DNA of 64,000 nt from Cohaesibacter marisflavi (GTDB lineage Bacteria; Pseudomonadota; Alphaproteobacteria; Rhizobiales; Cohaesibacteraceae), in contig NZ_FOVR01000013.1 in assembly GCF_900115225.1 (NCBI RefSeq), forward strand, positions 83,686-147,685, written 5' to 3'. Each line of letters begins with the position of its first letter. Within the stretch, counting starts at the first letter, position 1. Below the pieces are notes generated by a model. The model saw only the letters and a list, made by a program, of their open reading frames with translations, did not search any database and was not told the DNA's origin. The translations under genes were made by a program, and so were the position numbers. Positions 16,306 through 23,833 of this stretch are shown here, piece by piece.

Positions 16306-17382
16306 ATGTCACGATTTTCATCACTTGAAGTGACCGATGTGCGTCGCGAAACCCGCGATGCCGTGGTCCTGACGTTAAAACCCGACCCTGCAGATGCGGA
16401 GGCTTTCGCCTTTACGCAAGGGCAATATCTCACCTTTCGCCGGATGTTTGATCAGGAAGAGCTGAGGCGTTCCTATTCCATCTGCGCGGGCCTTGACGAG
16501 GGGTGCCTGAAGGTCGGGATCAAATGCGTTGAGGGGGGAGCCTTTTCCACCTGGGCCAATGAAGAGCTGAAGGTGGGCGACCATATAGACGCCATGCCAC
16601 CGGCGGGTCGCTTCTTCACGCAGATTGATCCGGCAGCTGAGAAAACTTATCTCGCCTTTGCTGGAGGGTCGGGTATTACACCGGTGCTCTCGATCATCAA
16701 GACGGTCCTGGCTCGCGAACCGAAATCCAACGTCACGCTGGTGTATGCCAATCGGCAGGTGAGTTCGATCATGTTCCGCGAGGAACTGGAAGACCTCAAG
16801 AATATGTATCTGGGCCGGTTGTCCGTGATCCATATTCTCAAGAGTGAGGGGCAGGAAATCGATCTCTTCACCGGCCGCATTGATGACGAGAAACTGGACG
16901 CCCTGTTCAATCTCTGGATTGAGGCCGACAGTGTTGATACCGCCTTCATCTGCGGACCAGAGCCCATGATGCTGACCATTGCGGACAATCTGCGCAAGCA
17001 TGGTATTTCTGATGAGCAGATCAAGTTCGAGCTTTTTGCCACGTCTCAGCCGGGCCGGGCTCGCAAGCAGGTCGTTTCCAAAGAAGCGTCGGTCACGCGC
17101 AATAGCTGCGCGGTCTCGGTGACCCTGGATGGCGCAACGCGCAGCTTCACGATGCCCAAGGATGGCAATTCGATTCTCGAAGCAGCGATTGCCAATAACA
17201 TGGATGCTCCGTTTTCCTGCAAAGCCGGGGTTTGCTCCACCTGTCGGGCCCGTGTGCTGGAGGGCGAGGTCGAGATGGCTGTGAATCATGCTCTTGAGGA
17301 CTATGAGGTGAAGGCTGGCTATGTGCTGTCGTGCCAATGTGCGCCGGTCTCGGACAAGGTGGTGTTGAGCTATGACGAGTGA
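16306..17382 (+). CDS. paaE: Phenylacetyl-CoA epoxidase reductase subunit E
   Basis: A 358-residue NAD(P)H:flavin oxidoreductase with a plant-type ferredoxin tail. RRSYSIC (FAD-binding RxYS), GGSGITPVLSI (nucleotide binding) and CGPEPMM are followed by the [2Fe-2S] loop CKAGVCSTCRARV and a last Cys in LSCQC. It passes electrons to PaaA. The ATG at 16306 has a GGAGGAGAGG ribosome site. Its 3' end overlaps the next gene by 11 bases. Confidence 0.95.
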   Translation: MSRFSSLEVTDVRRETRDAVVLTLKPDPADAEAFAFTQGQYLTFRRMFDQEELRRSYSICAGLDEGCLKVGIKCVEGGAFSTWANEELKVGDHIDAMPPAGRFFTQIDPAAEKTYLAFAGGSGITPVLSIIKTVLAREPKSNVTLVYANRQVSSIMFREELEDLKNMYLGRLSVIHILKSEGQEIDLFTGRIDDEKLDALFNLWIEADSVDTAFICGPEPMMLTIADNLRKHGISDEQIKFELFATSQPGRARKQVVSKEASVTRNSCAVSVTLDGATRSFTMPKDGNSILEAAIANNMDAPFSCKAGVCSTCRARVLEGEVEMAVNHALEDYEVKAGYVLSCQCAPVSDKVVLSYDE

Positions 17383-18136
17383 TGCAGGACTGATGCCGAT
17401 TGATGAGTATCTCGCGCAAGGGGGAAAGCTCACCTCGCCGGAGAATGTATCCCCACGCTATCGTGCCGAGCTTTTGAAGCTGATGTCGTCCTTTGTTGAC
17501 AGCGAATTGGCAGGCTCTGCCGGTTTTGCCAATGCCATCAATTGGGCTCCGGGTATAGCGCAACGGATAGCAGCCTGCCGGATCACTCTTGAGAAGGCGG
17601 CCAGCGCGGAAAAGGTGCTCGATCTCATGGAAGATTTCGGCACTGACAAGGCTCTTTATAATCGGGCCCATGATTGGGCGGCTCGCATGCCGCGTGACGC
17701 TGCCATTGACCCTTGCCGCCAAGGGGGCGACATGCGCCTTTCGGTTTTTCATGCGCCGCTTGTCAGTTGGACGGATGCCTGCGTCATGAACCTGCTGATG
17801 GGGCTGGCAACGGGCATCCAGCTTGGAGAGCTGGCTCAGGTTTCCTATAGCCCGCTCGCTGAAGCGATCCGGGAGATTGCCCCTGTTGAAGTGCGCCACA
17901 AGGAGATGGGGCGAGTCGCGCTGGAGGATATTTGCTCCAGGGCCGAAGGGCGGTCTGAAGCCGCAGCCTCAATTGATTATTGGTATCCACGCGTGGCGGC
18001 GACCTTCGGTGTGATTGGCTCGGAACGGTTCGAGCGGTTGCATCGGAAAGGGCTGCGACACAGCACTAACGAGGTGCTTCTCGACGCATGGCAGAAAGCT
18101 TCCAGGGGCGAGATTGCAGCGCTCGGGCTGAGCTAG
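17372..18136 (+). CDS. Additional PaaA/PaaC-like ferritin-fold protein
   Basis: A 254-residue protein read as a distant relative of PaaA/PaaC. By hand alignment YRAELLKLMSSFVDSELAG matches PaaA's [19 protein letters not shown], including the ligand Glu. PaaA's DEAGH (first ExxH) corresponds here to EKAAS, so that His is lost. PaaA's EESFH corresponds to VEVRH, so the second ExxH is kept. The metal site is therefore probably incomplete, as in PaaC. It overlaps paaE by 11 bases and precedes paaZ by 26, so it is translated with the epoxidase genes. It may be a regulatory or alternative structural subunit; no function is proven. Confidence 0.6.
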   Translation: MTSDAGLMPIDEYLAQGGKLTSPENVSPRYRAELLKLMSSFVDSELAGSAGFANAINWAPGIAQRIAACRITLEKAASAEKVLDLMEDFGTDKALYNRAHDWAARMPRDAAIDPCRQGGDMRLSVFHAPLVSWTDACVMNLLMGLATGIQLGELAQVSYSPLAEAIREIAPVEVRHKEMGRVALEDICSRAEGRSEAAASIDYWYPRVAATFGVIGSERFERLHRKGLRHSTNEVLLDAWQKASRGEIAALGLS

Positions 18137-18162
18137 GCTAATCCAAGTAGAAAGGAACAATC

Positions 18163-20241
18163 ATGAAGGACGAGACCCTGTCTCCGCGCCGTCTGGAAAG
18201 TTATGTTGTCGGCGCCTGGCGCACGGGTGAAGGCGAGGGCGCGCCTGTTGCCAATGCCGCCACAGGCGTGGTGCATGCCTTGATAGGAACCAAGGGGCTT
18301 GATTTTCGTGCAGCTCTTGAATGGGGGCGTGCGGTGGGCGGGCCCGCTTTGCGGGCCATGACGATCCATCAACGCGCCCTGATGCTCAAGGCACTTGGCC
18401 TGAAGCTGATGGAGCTGAAGGAAGACTTCTATCAGGAGAGCTTTGCCACTGGGGCCACGCGCAGCGATGCCTGGCCCGATATCGAGGGCGGCATTGGAAC
18501 CATGCTGACCTTTGCATCCAAGGCGCGGCGGGAATTTCCCAATGCACGGGTGCTGACGGAAGGGCCTGTCGAGACTTTAGCGCGGGATGCCTCCTTCATG
18601 GGGCAACATATTCTGACGCCGATGGAAGGTGTGGCCATTCACATCAACGCCTACAATTTTCCGGTTTGGGGCATGTTGGAGAAAATCGCTCCTTCGCTGA
18701 TTGCGGGCATGCCTTGCCTCGTCAAACCAGCTAGCCAGACCGCCTATCTTACAGAATTGGTGGTGCGGCGCATGCTGGAAACCGGTCTGCTGCCCGACGG
18801 TGCCTTGCAGATTGTAACCGGTGATCCGGGTGATCTGCTGGATCATGTGACCGAGCAGGATGTGGTGACCTTCACCGGTTCGGCCACAACTGGTCAGATG
18901 CTTAGGAGCAAACCGGCCATCATTGCCAATTCCGTTCGTTTCACGATGGAGGCCGATAGTCTGAATGCATCTGTGCTTGGTGCGGATGCGGGCCCCGGGA
19001 CGCCGGAATTTGATCTGTTCGTGCGTGAGGTGGCGCGTGAGATGACCGCCAAGGCGGGGCAGAAATGTACCGCCATTCGCCGCATCATGGTGCCTCGATC
19101 CCATGAAACCGCCTTCGTGGAGGCGCTCACGGCCAGGCTTGAGCAGGTGCCGATCGGGCTGCCGACAGACGCTTCCGTGCGTATGGGCGCGCTCGTTTCC
19201 CTCAAGGATCGAGAAACAGTTCGTGCGCGCACTTCCGAATTGATGACCGAAGCAGAGCTCGTGGTTGGTGATCCTGAAAGCTGCCTTTTGGTCTCGGGCG
19301 ATGGGGAACAAGGCGCCTTCATGGCTCCGGTGCTGTTGCGCTCTGCCAATCCGCAGGAAGGGGAGGCGGTGCATGGCATCGAGGCCTTTGGGCCTGTGGC
19401 AACGCTGATGCCTTATGATGATCCGGAAGAGGCCATTGCTCTTTGTCGTAAGGGGCGAGGGTCGCTTGTCTCCTCTGTCTTCACGGATGATGGAGCACTG
19501 GCTGCCAAAATGGTGGCGGGGCTTGCGTCATTCCATGGACGCGTGATGATCGGCAATCGGGCTTCGGCCAAAAGCTCGACGGGCCATGGCTCTCCGCTTG
19601 CACCCTTGGTGCATGGTGGACCGGGCCGTGCCGGTGGCGGCGAGGAAATGGGGGGGATGCGTGGTGTGAAGCATTTCATGCAGCGCACCGCCATTCAGGG
19701 CGCTCCAGCGATGCTATCGGCCGTCACGGGACAGTGGGTTGATGGCGCACCGGTGCAACATGATGTGCATCCGTTTCGCAAGTCCCTTGCCGACCTTGAG
19801 ATCGGGGATCAAATCGTCACGGACGCCCGCCCGGTTACGCAGGCTGATGTGGAGCATTTCGCCGAATTTACCGGTGACACCTTTTATGCGCACATGGATA
19901 GCGCTGCGGCCAAGGCAAATCCGTTCTTTGAGGATCGCGTCGCCCATGGATATCTCATCGCCTCTTTTGCGGCAGGTCTGTTCGTTGATCCCGAACCGGG
20001 GCCGGTGCTGGCCAACTATGGTGTCGATGCTATGCGCTTCATGATGCCGGTCTATTTTGGCGATAGCTTGCGGGTGCGCCTTACCTGCAAGGAGATCAAT
20101 CCTCGCGAAAATGCCGAGCATGGTGAGGTGCGTTGGGACTGTCAGGTGGTCAATCAGAAGGGCGAGATCGTGGCGCACTATGACGTGTTGACCATGGTGG
20201 CCAAAAGCTGGCCCCTGTCCTTGTCTGATGCTGCGGAATAG
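18163..20241 (+). CDS. paaZ: Bifunctional oxepin-CoA hydrolase / 3-oxo-5,6-dehydrosuberyl-CoA semialdehyde dehydrogenase
   Basis: A 692-residue fusion that opens the oxepin ring and oxidises the aldehyde formed. Residues 1-520 are an aldehyde dehydrogenase: FTGSATTGQ, EADSLNAS and the catalytic Cys in AGQKCTAIRR. The last 150 residues are a MaoC-type hot-dog hydratase: DVEHFAEFTGDTFYAHMD and DRVAHGYLIASFAAGLFV, with the Asp/His pair. Length equals E. coli PaaZ (681). It ends the operon, and a 36-base palindrome follows 10 bases later. Confidence 0.94.
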   Translation: MKDETLSPRRLESYVVGAWRTGEGEGAPVANAATGVVHALIGTKGLDFRAALEWGRAVGGPALRAMTIHQRALMLKALGLKLMELKEDFYQESFATGATRSDAWPDIEGGIGTMLTFASKARREFPNARVLTEGPVETLARDASFMGQHILTPMEGVAIHINAYNFPVWGMLEKIAPSLIAGMPCLVKPASQTAYLTELVVRRMLETGLLPDGALQIVTGDPGDLLDHVTEQDVVTFTGSATTGQMLRSKPAIIANSVRFTMEADSLNASVLGADAGPGTPEFDLFVREVAREMTAKAGQKCTAIRRIMVPRSHETAFVEALTARLEQVPIGLPTDASVRMGALVSLKDRETVRARTSELMTEAELVVGDPESCLLVSGDGEQGAFMAPVLLRSANPQEGEAVHGIEAFGPVATLMPYDDPEEAIALCRKGRGSLVSSVFTDDGALAAKMVAGLASFHGRVMIGNRASAKSSTGHGSPLAPLVHGGPGRAGGGEEMGGMRGVKHFMQRTAIQGAPAMLSAVTGQWVDGAPVQHDVHPFRKSLADLEIGDQIVTDARPVTQADVEHFAEFTGDTFYAHMDSAAAKANPFFEDRVAHGYLIASFAAGLFVDPEPGPVLANYGVDAMRFMMPVYFGDSLRVRLTCKEINPRENAEHGEVRWDCQVVNQKGEIVAHYDVLTMVAKSWPLSLSDAAE

Positions 20242-20251
20242 TTGGCGGAAA

Positions 20252-20287
20252 GGGGCCTGAACCGGCATCGATGCCGGTTCAGGCCCC
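20252..20287. terminator. Perfect 36-base palindrome, bidirectional terminator
   Basis: The arms GGGGCCTGAACCGGCATC and its exact reverse complement meet without a spacer. It lies between the convergent genes paaZ (plus) and the TetR gene (minus, ending at 20415). Perfect symmetry would let it fold in transcripts from either side. Confidence 0.8.
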
Positions 20288-20414
20288 TAGATTGGCTTTT
20301 GCTGTTTTGAGCGCATTGAGGGGCTGAGCAACATCCAGTCTGCTTGCTGACGCTCTGGGCCGACTCTCGGGGCTATCTCTGGCTATATCAATGCTGTCTT
20401 GGGGAAGGCGGCGC

Positions 20415-21014
20415 CTAGCGGACGGCTTTCACCCCTTCCAGAATGAGCACAGTTGCCAAACGGGCATAGTCCTCGCGGGAAATGGGGCCATCTTCCTTGA
20501 ACCACATATAGACCCAATTCATCATGCCGAACAAAGACATGGTGACAGGCATCAGCAGTGGGCGGTCGGGATCATCCAGAATCGGGTGGATCTCGCGTAG
20601 CGTGCTGGAGAAGCGTTTGACGACGCGGCGCTCCACCTTGACGATTTCGGCGCGCTGCTCGGCTGAGAGCGCCTGACTGGCGTTGAGCTGCACTTTGTGT
20701 TGATCGTCTGCGCCGCGATAGGCCTCTATGACCGTCCGGACCAGCTTTTCTAGTCGTTCTTCTGCAGGCAGGGATGGATCATCCGCGTCCGTCAGAGCTT
20801 GATCCAGCTCTTCGAGATGAGAATGCACGATCTCGAAAATCAGCGCATCCTTGGATGGATAATAGTGATAGAGCAGGGACTTGGACACGCCGGCGGCGGA
20901 TGCGATCTGCGACATGGAGGCTTTTTCCATGCCTTGCGTTGCGAAGACTCGTGCCGCATCCAGCAGCAAACTATGTTGTTTTTCTTCGAAATCGTTTGCG
21001 CGTGTTCTGGCCAT
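20415..21014 (-). CDS. TetR-family regulator of the paa genes (PaaR-like)
   Basis: A 199-residue repressor-type protein. The helix-turn-helix lies at about residues 32-52 (MSQIASAAGVSKSLLYHYYP) and the C-terminal part is helical. The start MARTRAND at 21014 is preferred; the longer frame lacks a ribosome site. TetR proteins next to paa genes (PaaR) respond to phenylacetyl-CoA, so the same is inferred here. Candidate operators with core ACGGTC stand upstream of its own gene (21092-21108), of paaJ and between paaG and paaN. It is in the same direction as paaGIK, behind paaK. Confidence 0.8.
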   Translation of the reverse strand: MARTRANDFEEKQHSLLLDAARVFATQGMEKASMSQIASAAGVSKSLLYHYYPSKDALIFEIVHSHLEELDQALTDADDPSLPAEERLEKLVRTVIEAYRGADDQHKVQLNASQALSAEQRAEIVKVERRVVKRFSSTLREIHPILDDPDRPLLMPVTMSLFGMMNWVYMWFKEDGPISREDYARLATVLILEGVKAVR

Positions 21015-21091
21015 GGACAGAGTTCTCCAAAATGCTGAAGACGAAAGTAGGGGGCTATTATGCCCCCTATACACCAAATTTGCTATAGTTG

Positions 21092-21108
21092 ACCATACGG
21101 TCGGTTAA
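21092..21108. promoter_or_regulatory. Candidate PaaR operator at the TetR gene promoter
   Basis: ACCATACGGTCGGTTAA contains the same 12-mer ACGGTCGGTTAA as at 12309. It is 78 bases before the TetR ATG and overlaps the stop codon of paaK (21105-21107). This suggests autoregulation. Confidence 0.6.
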
Positions 21109-22415
21109 ATTTTTGGCCGATTGTCGACAACGCGCTTGGCCTTGCCTTCGGATCTGGCCAGTTCTTGTGGATCGCGTACATCGATCCTGACTGTTACACC
21201 AACTACGGATTTGATGTGGTGGGAAAGCTCCACTGCGGAGGCCTTGCGGGCGTCTTCGGAGACATGATCGGTAGAGGCTTCCACGTGAACAACCATGGTG
21301 TCCTTGTGATCCTTGCGCGACAATTCGATTTGGAAGTGCGGTGTGAGGCCATCGCATTTGAGGATCTGCTCTTCGATCTGGGTTGGAAACACATTGACCC
21401 CGCGCAGGATGATCATGTCATCAGAGCGACCGGTGATTTTTTCAATCCGGCGCATGGATCGTGCCGTTCCGGGCAACAGGCGGGTGAGGTCTCTGGTGCG
21501 ATAGCGTACCATCGGCAATCCCTCTTTGGTCAGAGTGGTAAAGACCAACTCGCCCATTTCCCCGTCTGGCAGTACTTCACCGGTGGCTGGATCAATGATC
21601 TCGGGATAGAAGTGGTCTTCCCAGATATGCAAGCCGTCTTTCGTCTCCACGCATTCATTGGCAACACCGGGCCCCATCACTTCGGAGAGACCATAGATAT
21701 CGACGGCATGCATGTTGAAGGCCTGTTCGATCTCTTCGCGCATGCTGTTGGTCCATGGCTCGGCACCAAAAATGCCGACCTTGAGCGAACTTTCTCGCGG
21801 GTCCAGTCCCTGACGGCGGAACTCATCGAGAATCGAGAGCATGTAGGATGGCGTGACCATGATGATTGATGGTTTGAAATCCTGAATGAGTGTCACTTGC
21901 CGCTCAGTCATGCCGCCGGAGATTGGCACAACGGTGCAGCCCAGTCGCTCTGCGCCATAGTGGGCGCCCAGACCGCCGGTAAAGAGTCCATAGCCATAGG
22001 CCACATGTACGATATCGCCGGGGCGCCCGCCGGAGGCGCGAATCGAACGGGCGACCAGATCGGCCCAAACGTCGATATCCTTGCGTGTATAGCCGACGAC
22101 TGTGGGTTTGCCCGTGGTGCCGGATGAGCCATGAATTCGCACCAGCTTTTCGCGCGGAACAGCAAACATACCGAAGGGATAGGTGTCTCTTAGGTCCGTC
22201 TTCTGAGTGAACGGGAACTTGGACAGGTCCGCAAGGGTTTTGAGGTCAGAAGGATGAACCCCATGCTCATCAAAACGTTTGCGATAGAAGGGGGAATTCT
22301 CATAAGCGTGGGCCAGAGACCGACGCATACGGTGATATTGAAGAGCCGAAATCTCGTCGCGCGAGGCGACTTCGATCGGATCAAGAAGGTTTTTGGTTGG
22401 TGTCAGATCGTTCAT
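21105..22415 (-). CDS. paaK: Phenylacetate-CoA ligase
   Basis: A 436-residue adenylate-forming ligase that makes phenylacetyl-CoA from phenylacetate, ATP and CoA. The P-loop-like SSGTTGKPTVVGYT, YGLSEVMGPGVANEC and the C-terminal hinge region (RTRDLTRLLPG ... RSDDMIILRGVNVFP) are diagnostic. ATG 22415 follows a GGAGGAA ribosome site; the longer frame is not needed. It lies 16 bases after paaI in the minus-strand unit paaG-paaI-paaK. Confidence 0.95.
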   Translation of the reverse strand: MNDLTPTKNLLDPIEVASRDEISALQYHRMRRSLAHAYENSPFYRKRFDEHGVHPSDLKTLADLSKFPFTQKTDLRDTYPFGMFAVPREKLVRIHGSSGTTGKPTVVGYTRKDIDVWADLVARSIRASGGRPGDIVHVAYGYGLFTGGLGAHYGAERLGCTVVPISGGMTERQVTLIQDFKPSIIMVTPSYMLSILDEFRRQGLDPRESSLKVGIFGAEPWTNSMREEIEQAFNMHAVDIYGLSEVMGPGVANECVETKDGLHIWEDHFYPEIIDPATGEVLPDGEMGELVFTTLTKEGLPMVRYRTRDLTRLLPGTARSMRRIEKITGRSDDMIILRGVNVFPTQIEEQILKCDGLTPHFQIELSRKDHKDTMVVHVEASTDHVSEDARKASAVELSHHIKSVVGVTVRIDVRDPQELARSEGKAKRVVDNRPKI

Positions 22416-22431
22416 TGTTTCCTCCCCAGGA

Positions 22432-22902
22432 TCAGACGTCATCGCTCTTGGCGACGGTTTGGGACGACAGCAGTGTCCCTTTTACGGTGCGGGCATGGCC
22501 GCGAAATTCAGCAATGATGGTTCCGTCTTCACGCACCACCTGCACGTCATAAAGACCGGAACGGCCCGAGCGGGACCGCTCGCGGGCGGAGGCCGTCAGG
22601 CGGTCGCCACGGGTGCCCGGTGCAAGAAAAGTGATAGCGCAATTCTGCGCGACGGTGATTTGGTTGTATGTGTTGCAGGCAAAGGCAAAGGCGCTGTCTG
22701 CCAGGGTAAAGAGATAGCCGCCGTGCGCATTGCCGTGACCATTGGTCATGGCTTCGGTGAGCATCATAGACAGAACGGCCTCACCGGGCGCTACATGCTC
22801 CAGTTTCATGCCGAGCTTTTGGGAGGTGGAATCCCCGTCCCACATAGCCTGAGCGCAGGCTTCGGCCAGCTCTTGCGGGGGCATGGTTGTCATCTGGTCC
22901 AT
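22432..22902 (-). CDS. paaI: Hot-dog thioesterase PaaI
   Basis: A 156-residue acyl-CoA thioesterase that releases CoA from hydroxyphenylacetyl-CoA type dead-end esters. NGHGNAHGGYLFTLADSAFAF is the PaaI hot-dog signature with its Asp. The ATG at 22902 stands one base after the paaG stop. Length agrees with the family (about 140). Confidence 0.92.
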   Translation of the reverse strand: MDQMTTMPPQELAEACAQAMWDGDSTSQKLGMKLEHVAPGEAVLSMMLTEAMTNGHGNAHGGYLFTLADSAFAFACNTYNQITVAQNCAITFLAPGTRGDRLTASARERSRSGRSGLYDVQVVREDGTIIAEFRGHARTVKGTLLSSQTVAKSDDV

Positions 22903-22903
22903 A

Positions 22904-23698
22904 TCAGCACCCCCTGAAGTTGGCTGGGCGTTTTTCCAGAAAGGCTGCGACACCTTCAGAATAGTCGTCGGTCTGACCAGCAGTGCGCTGGCAGTCACGT
23001 TCCATATCTAGATGCGTGTCCAAGGGCTGATCGGAAGCGGCCTGGATGAGGCGTTTGCTCAGTCCCAGACCAACGGTAGGGCCAGCGGCAAGCTGCTCGG
23101 CCATGGCACTTGCTTCTTCCATCAGCGCTTCATCATCCACAGCCTTCCAGATCAGGCCCCAGTCGGCGGCTTGTTCCGCAGGAAGAGGAGTTGCCAGCAT
23201 CGCCAGCGCCTTGGCTCTCGGTTCGCCCAGAATGCGGGTGAGAGACCAGCTTCCTCCGGCATCGGGAATAAGGCCAATCTTGGAAAAGGCCTGAATGAAT
23301 TTTGCCGATTTCGCAGCCAGAACGATGTCACAGGCCAGAGCGATATTGGCTCCTGCACCTGCGGCAACGCCATTGACTGCGCAGAGCACGGGCTTTTCCA
23401 GCAAGCGGATCAGGCGCAGCGTTGGATTGTAAAATGTTTCAAGCGTTTGTCCGAGATCCGGTTTGGCTCCTCCCTTGCGAGGATCGCGGTCTCCCAGATC
23501 CTGCCCGGCGCAAAAGCCGCGTCCTGCTCCTGTTAGCAGAACGGCGCGGATATCCGCATCCGCAAGAGCGCGTTCCATTTGTGCCCGCAAGGCAAGATGC
23601 ATCTCATCGTTGAATGAGTTCAGTTTGTCCGGTCTGTTGAGCGTGAGCCTGAGCACGCCATTCTTCAGATCCGACAGCACGGTCTCGGATATGTTCAT
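22904..23698 (-). CDS. paaG: Ring-1,2-epoxyphenylacetyl-CoA isomerase (crotonase family)
   Basis: A 264-residue crotonase-fold enzyme converting the epoxide to oxepin-CoA and isomerising a later double bond. Oxyanion-hole blocks GRGFCAGQDLGDRD and NGVAAGAGANIALACDIV are seen; the catalytic Asp should lie in SKIGLIPDAGGSW. The ATG at 23698 (MNISETVL) has a GGGGGA site; the longer frame runs through the twin operators and cannot be coding. First gene of the minus unit. Confidence 0.93.
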   Translation of the reverse strand: MNISETVLSDLKNGVLRLTLNRPDKLNSFNDEMHLALRAQMERALADADIRAVLLTGAGRGFCAGQDLGDRDPRKGGAKPDLGQTLETFYNPTLRLIRLLEKPVLCAVNGVAAGAGANIALACDIVLAAKSAKFIQAFSKIGLIPDAGGSWSLTRILGEPRAKALAMLATPLPAEQAADWGLIWKAVDDEALMEEASAMAEQLAAGPTVGLGLSKRLIQAASDQPLDTHLDMERDCQRTAGQTDDYSEGVAAFLEKRPANFRGC

Positions 23699-23752
23699 TT
23701 GTTCTCCCCCAAGGTCCACTTTTGTAGAGCCAACGAAAGACTTGTTGCATAA

Positions 23753-23799
23753 ACCGTCCGGACGGTCAATTATACGCTTGAATAAATCGTCCGGACGGT
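23753..23799. promoter_or_regulatory. Twin palindromic operators between paaG and paaN
   Basis: ACCGTCCGGACGGT (23753-23766) is a perfect 14-base palindrome. The second copy, ATCGTCCGGACGGT (23786-23799), differs at one base. They repeat with a 33-base period and share the downstream CAATTATA. They lie in the 135-base gap between the divergent genes paaG and paaN. Three helical turns of DNA separate them, so two dimers could bind on the same face and control both promoters. The regulator is inferred to be the nearby TetR protein. Confidence 0.75.
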
Positions 23800-23833
23800 C
23801 AATTATATGCCGGATACTGAATGTGGGGGACCA

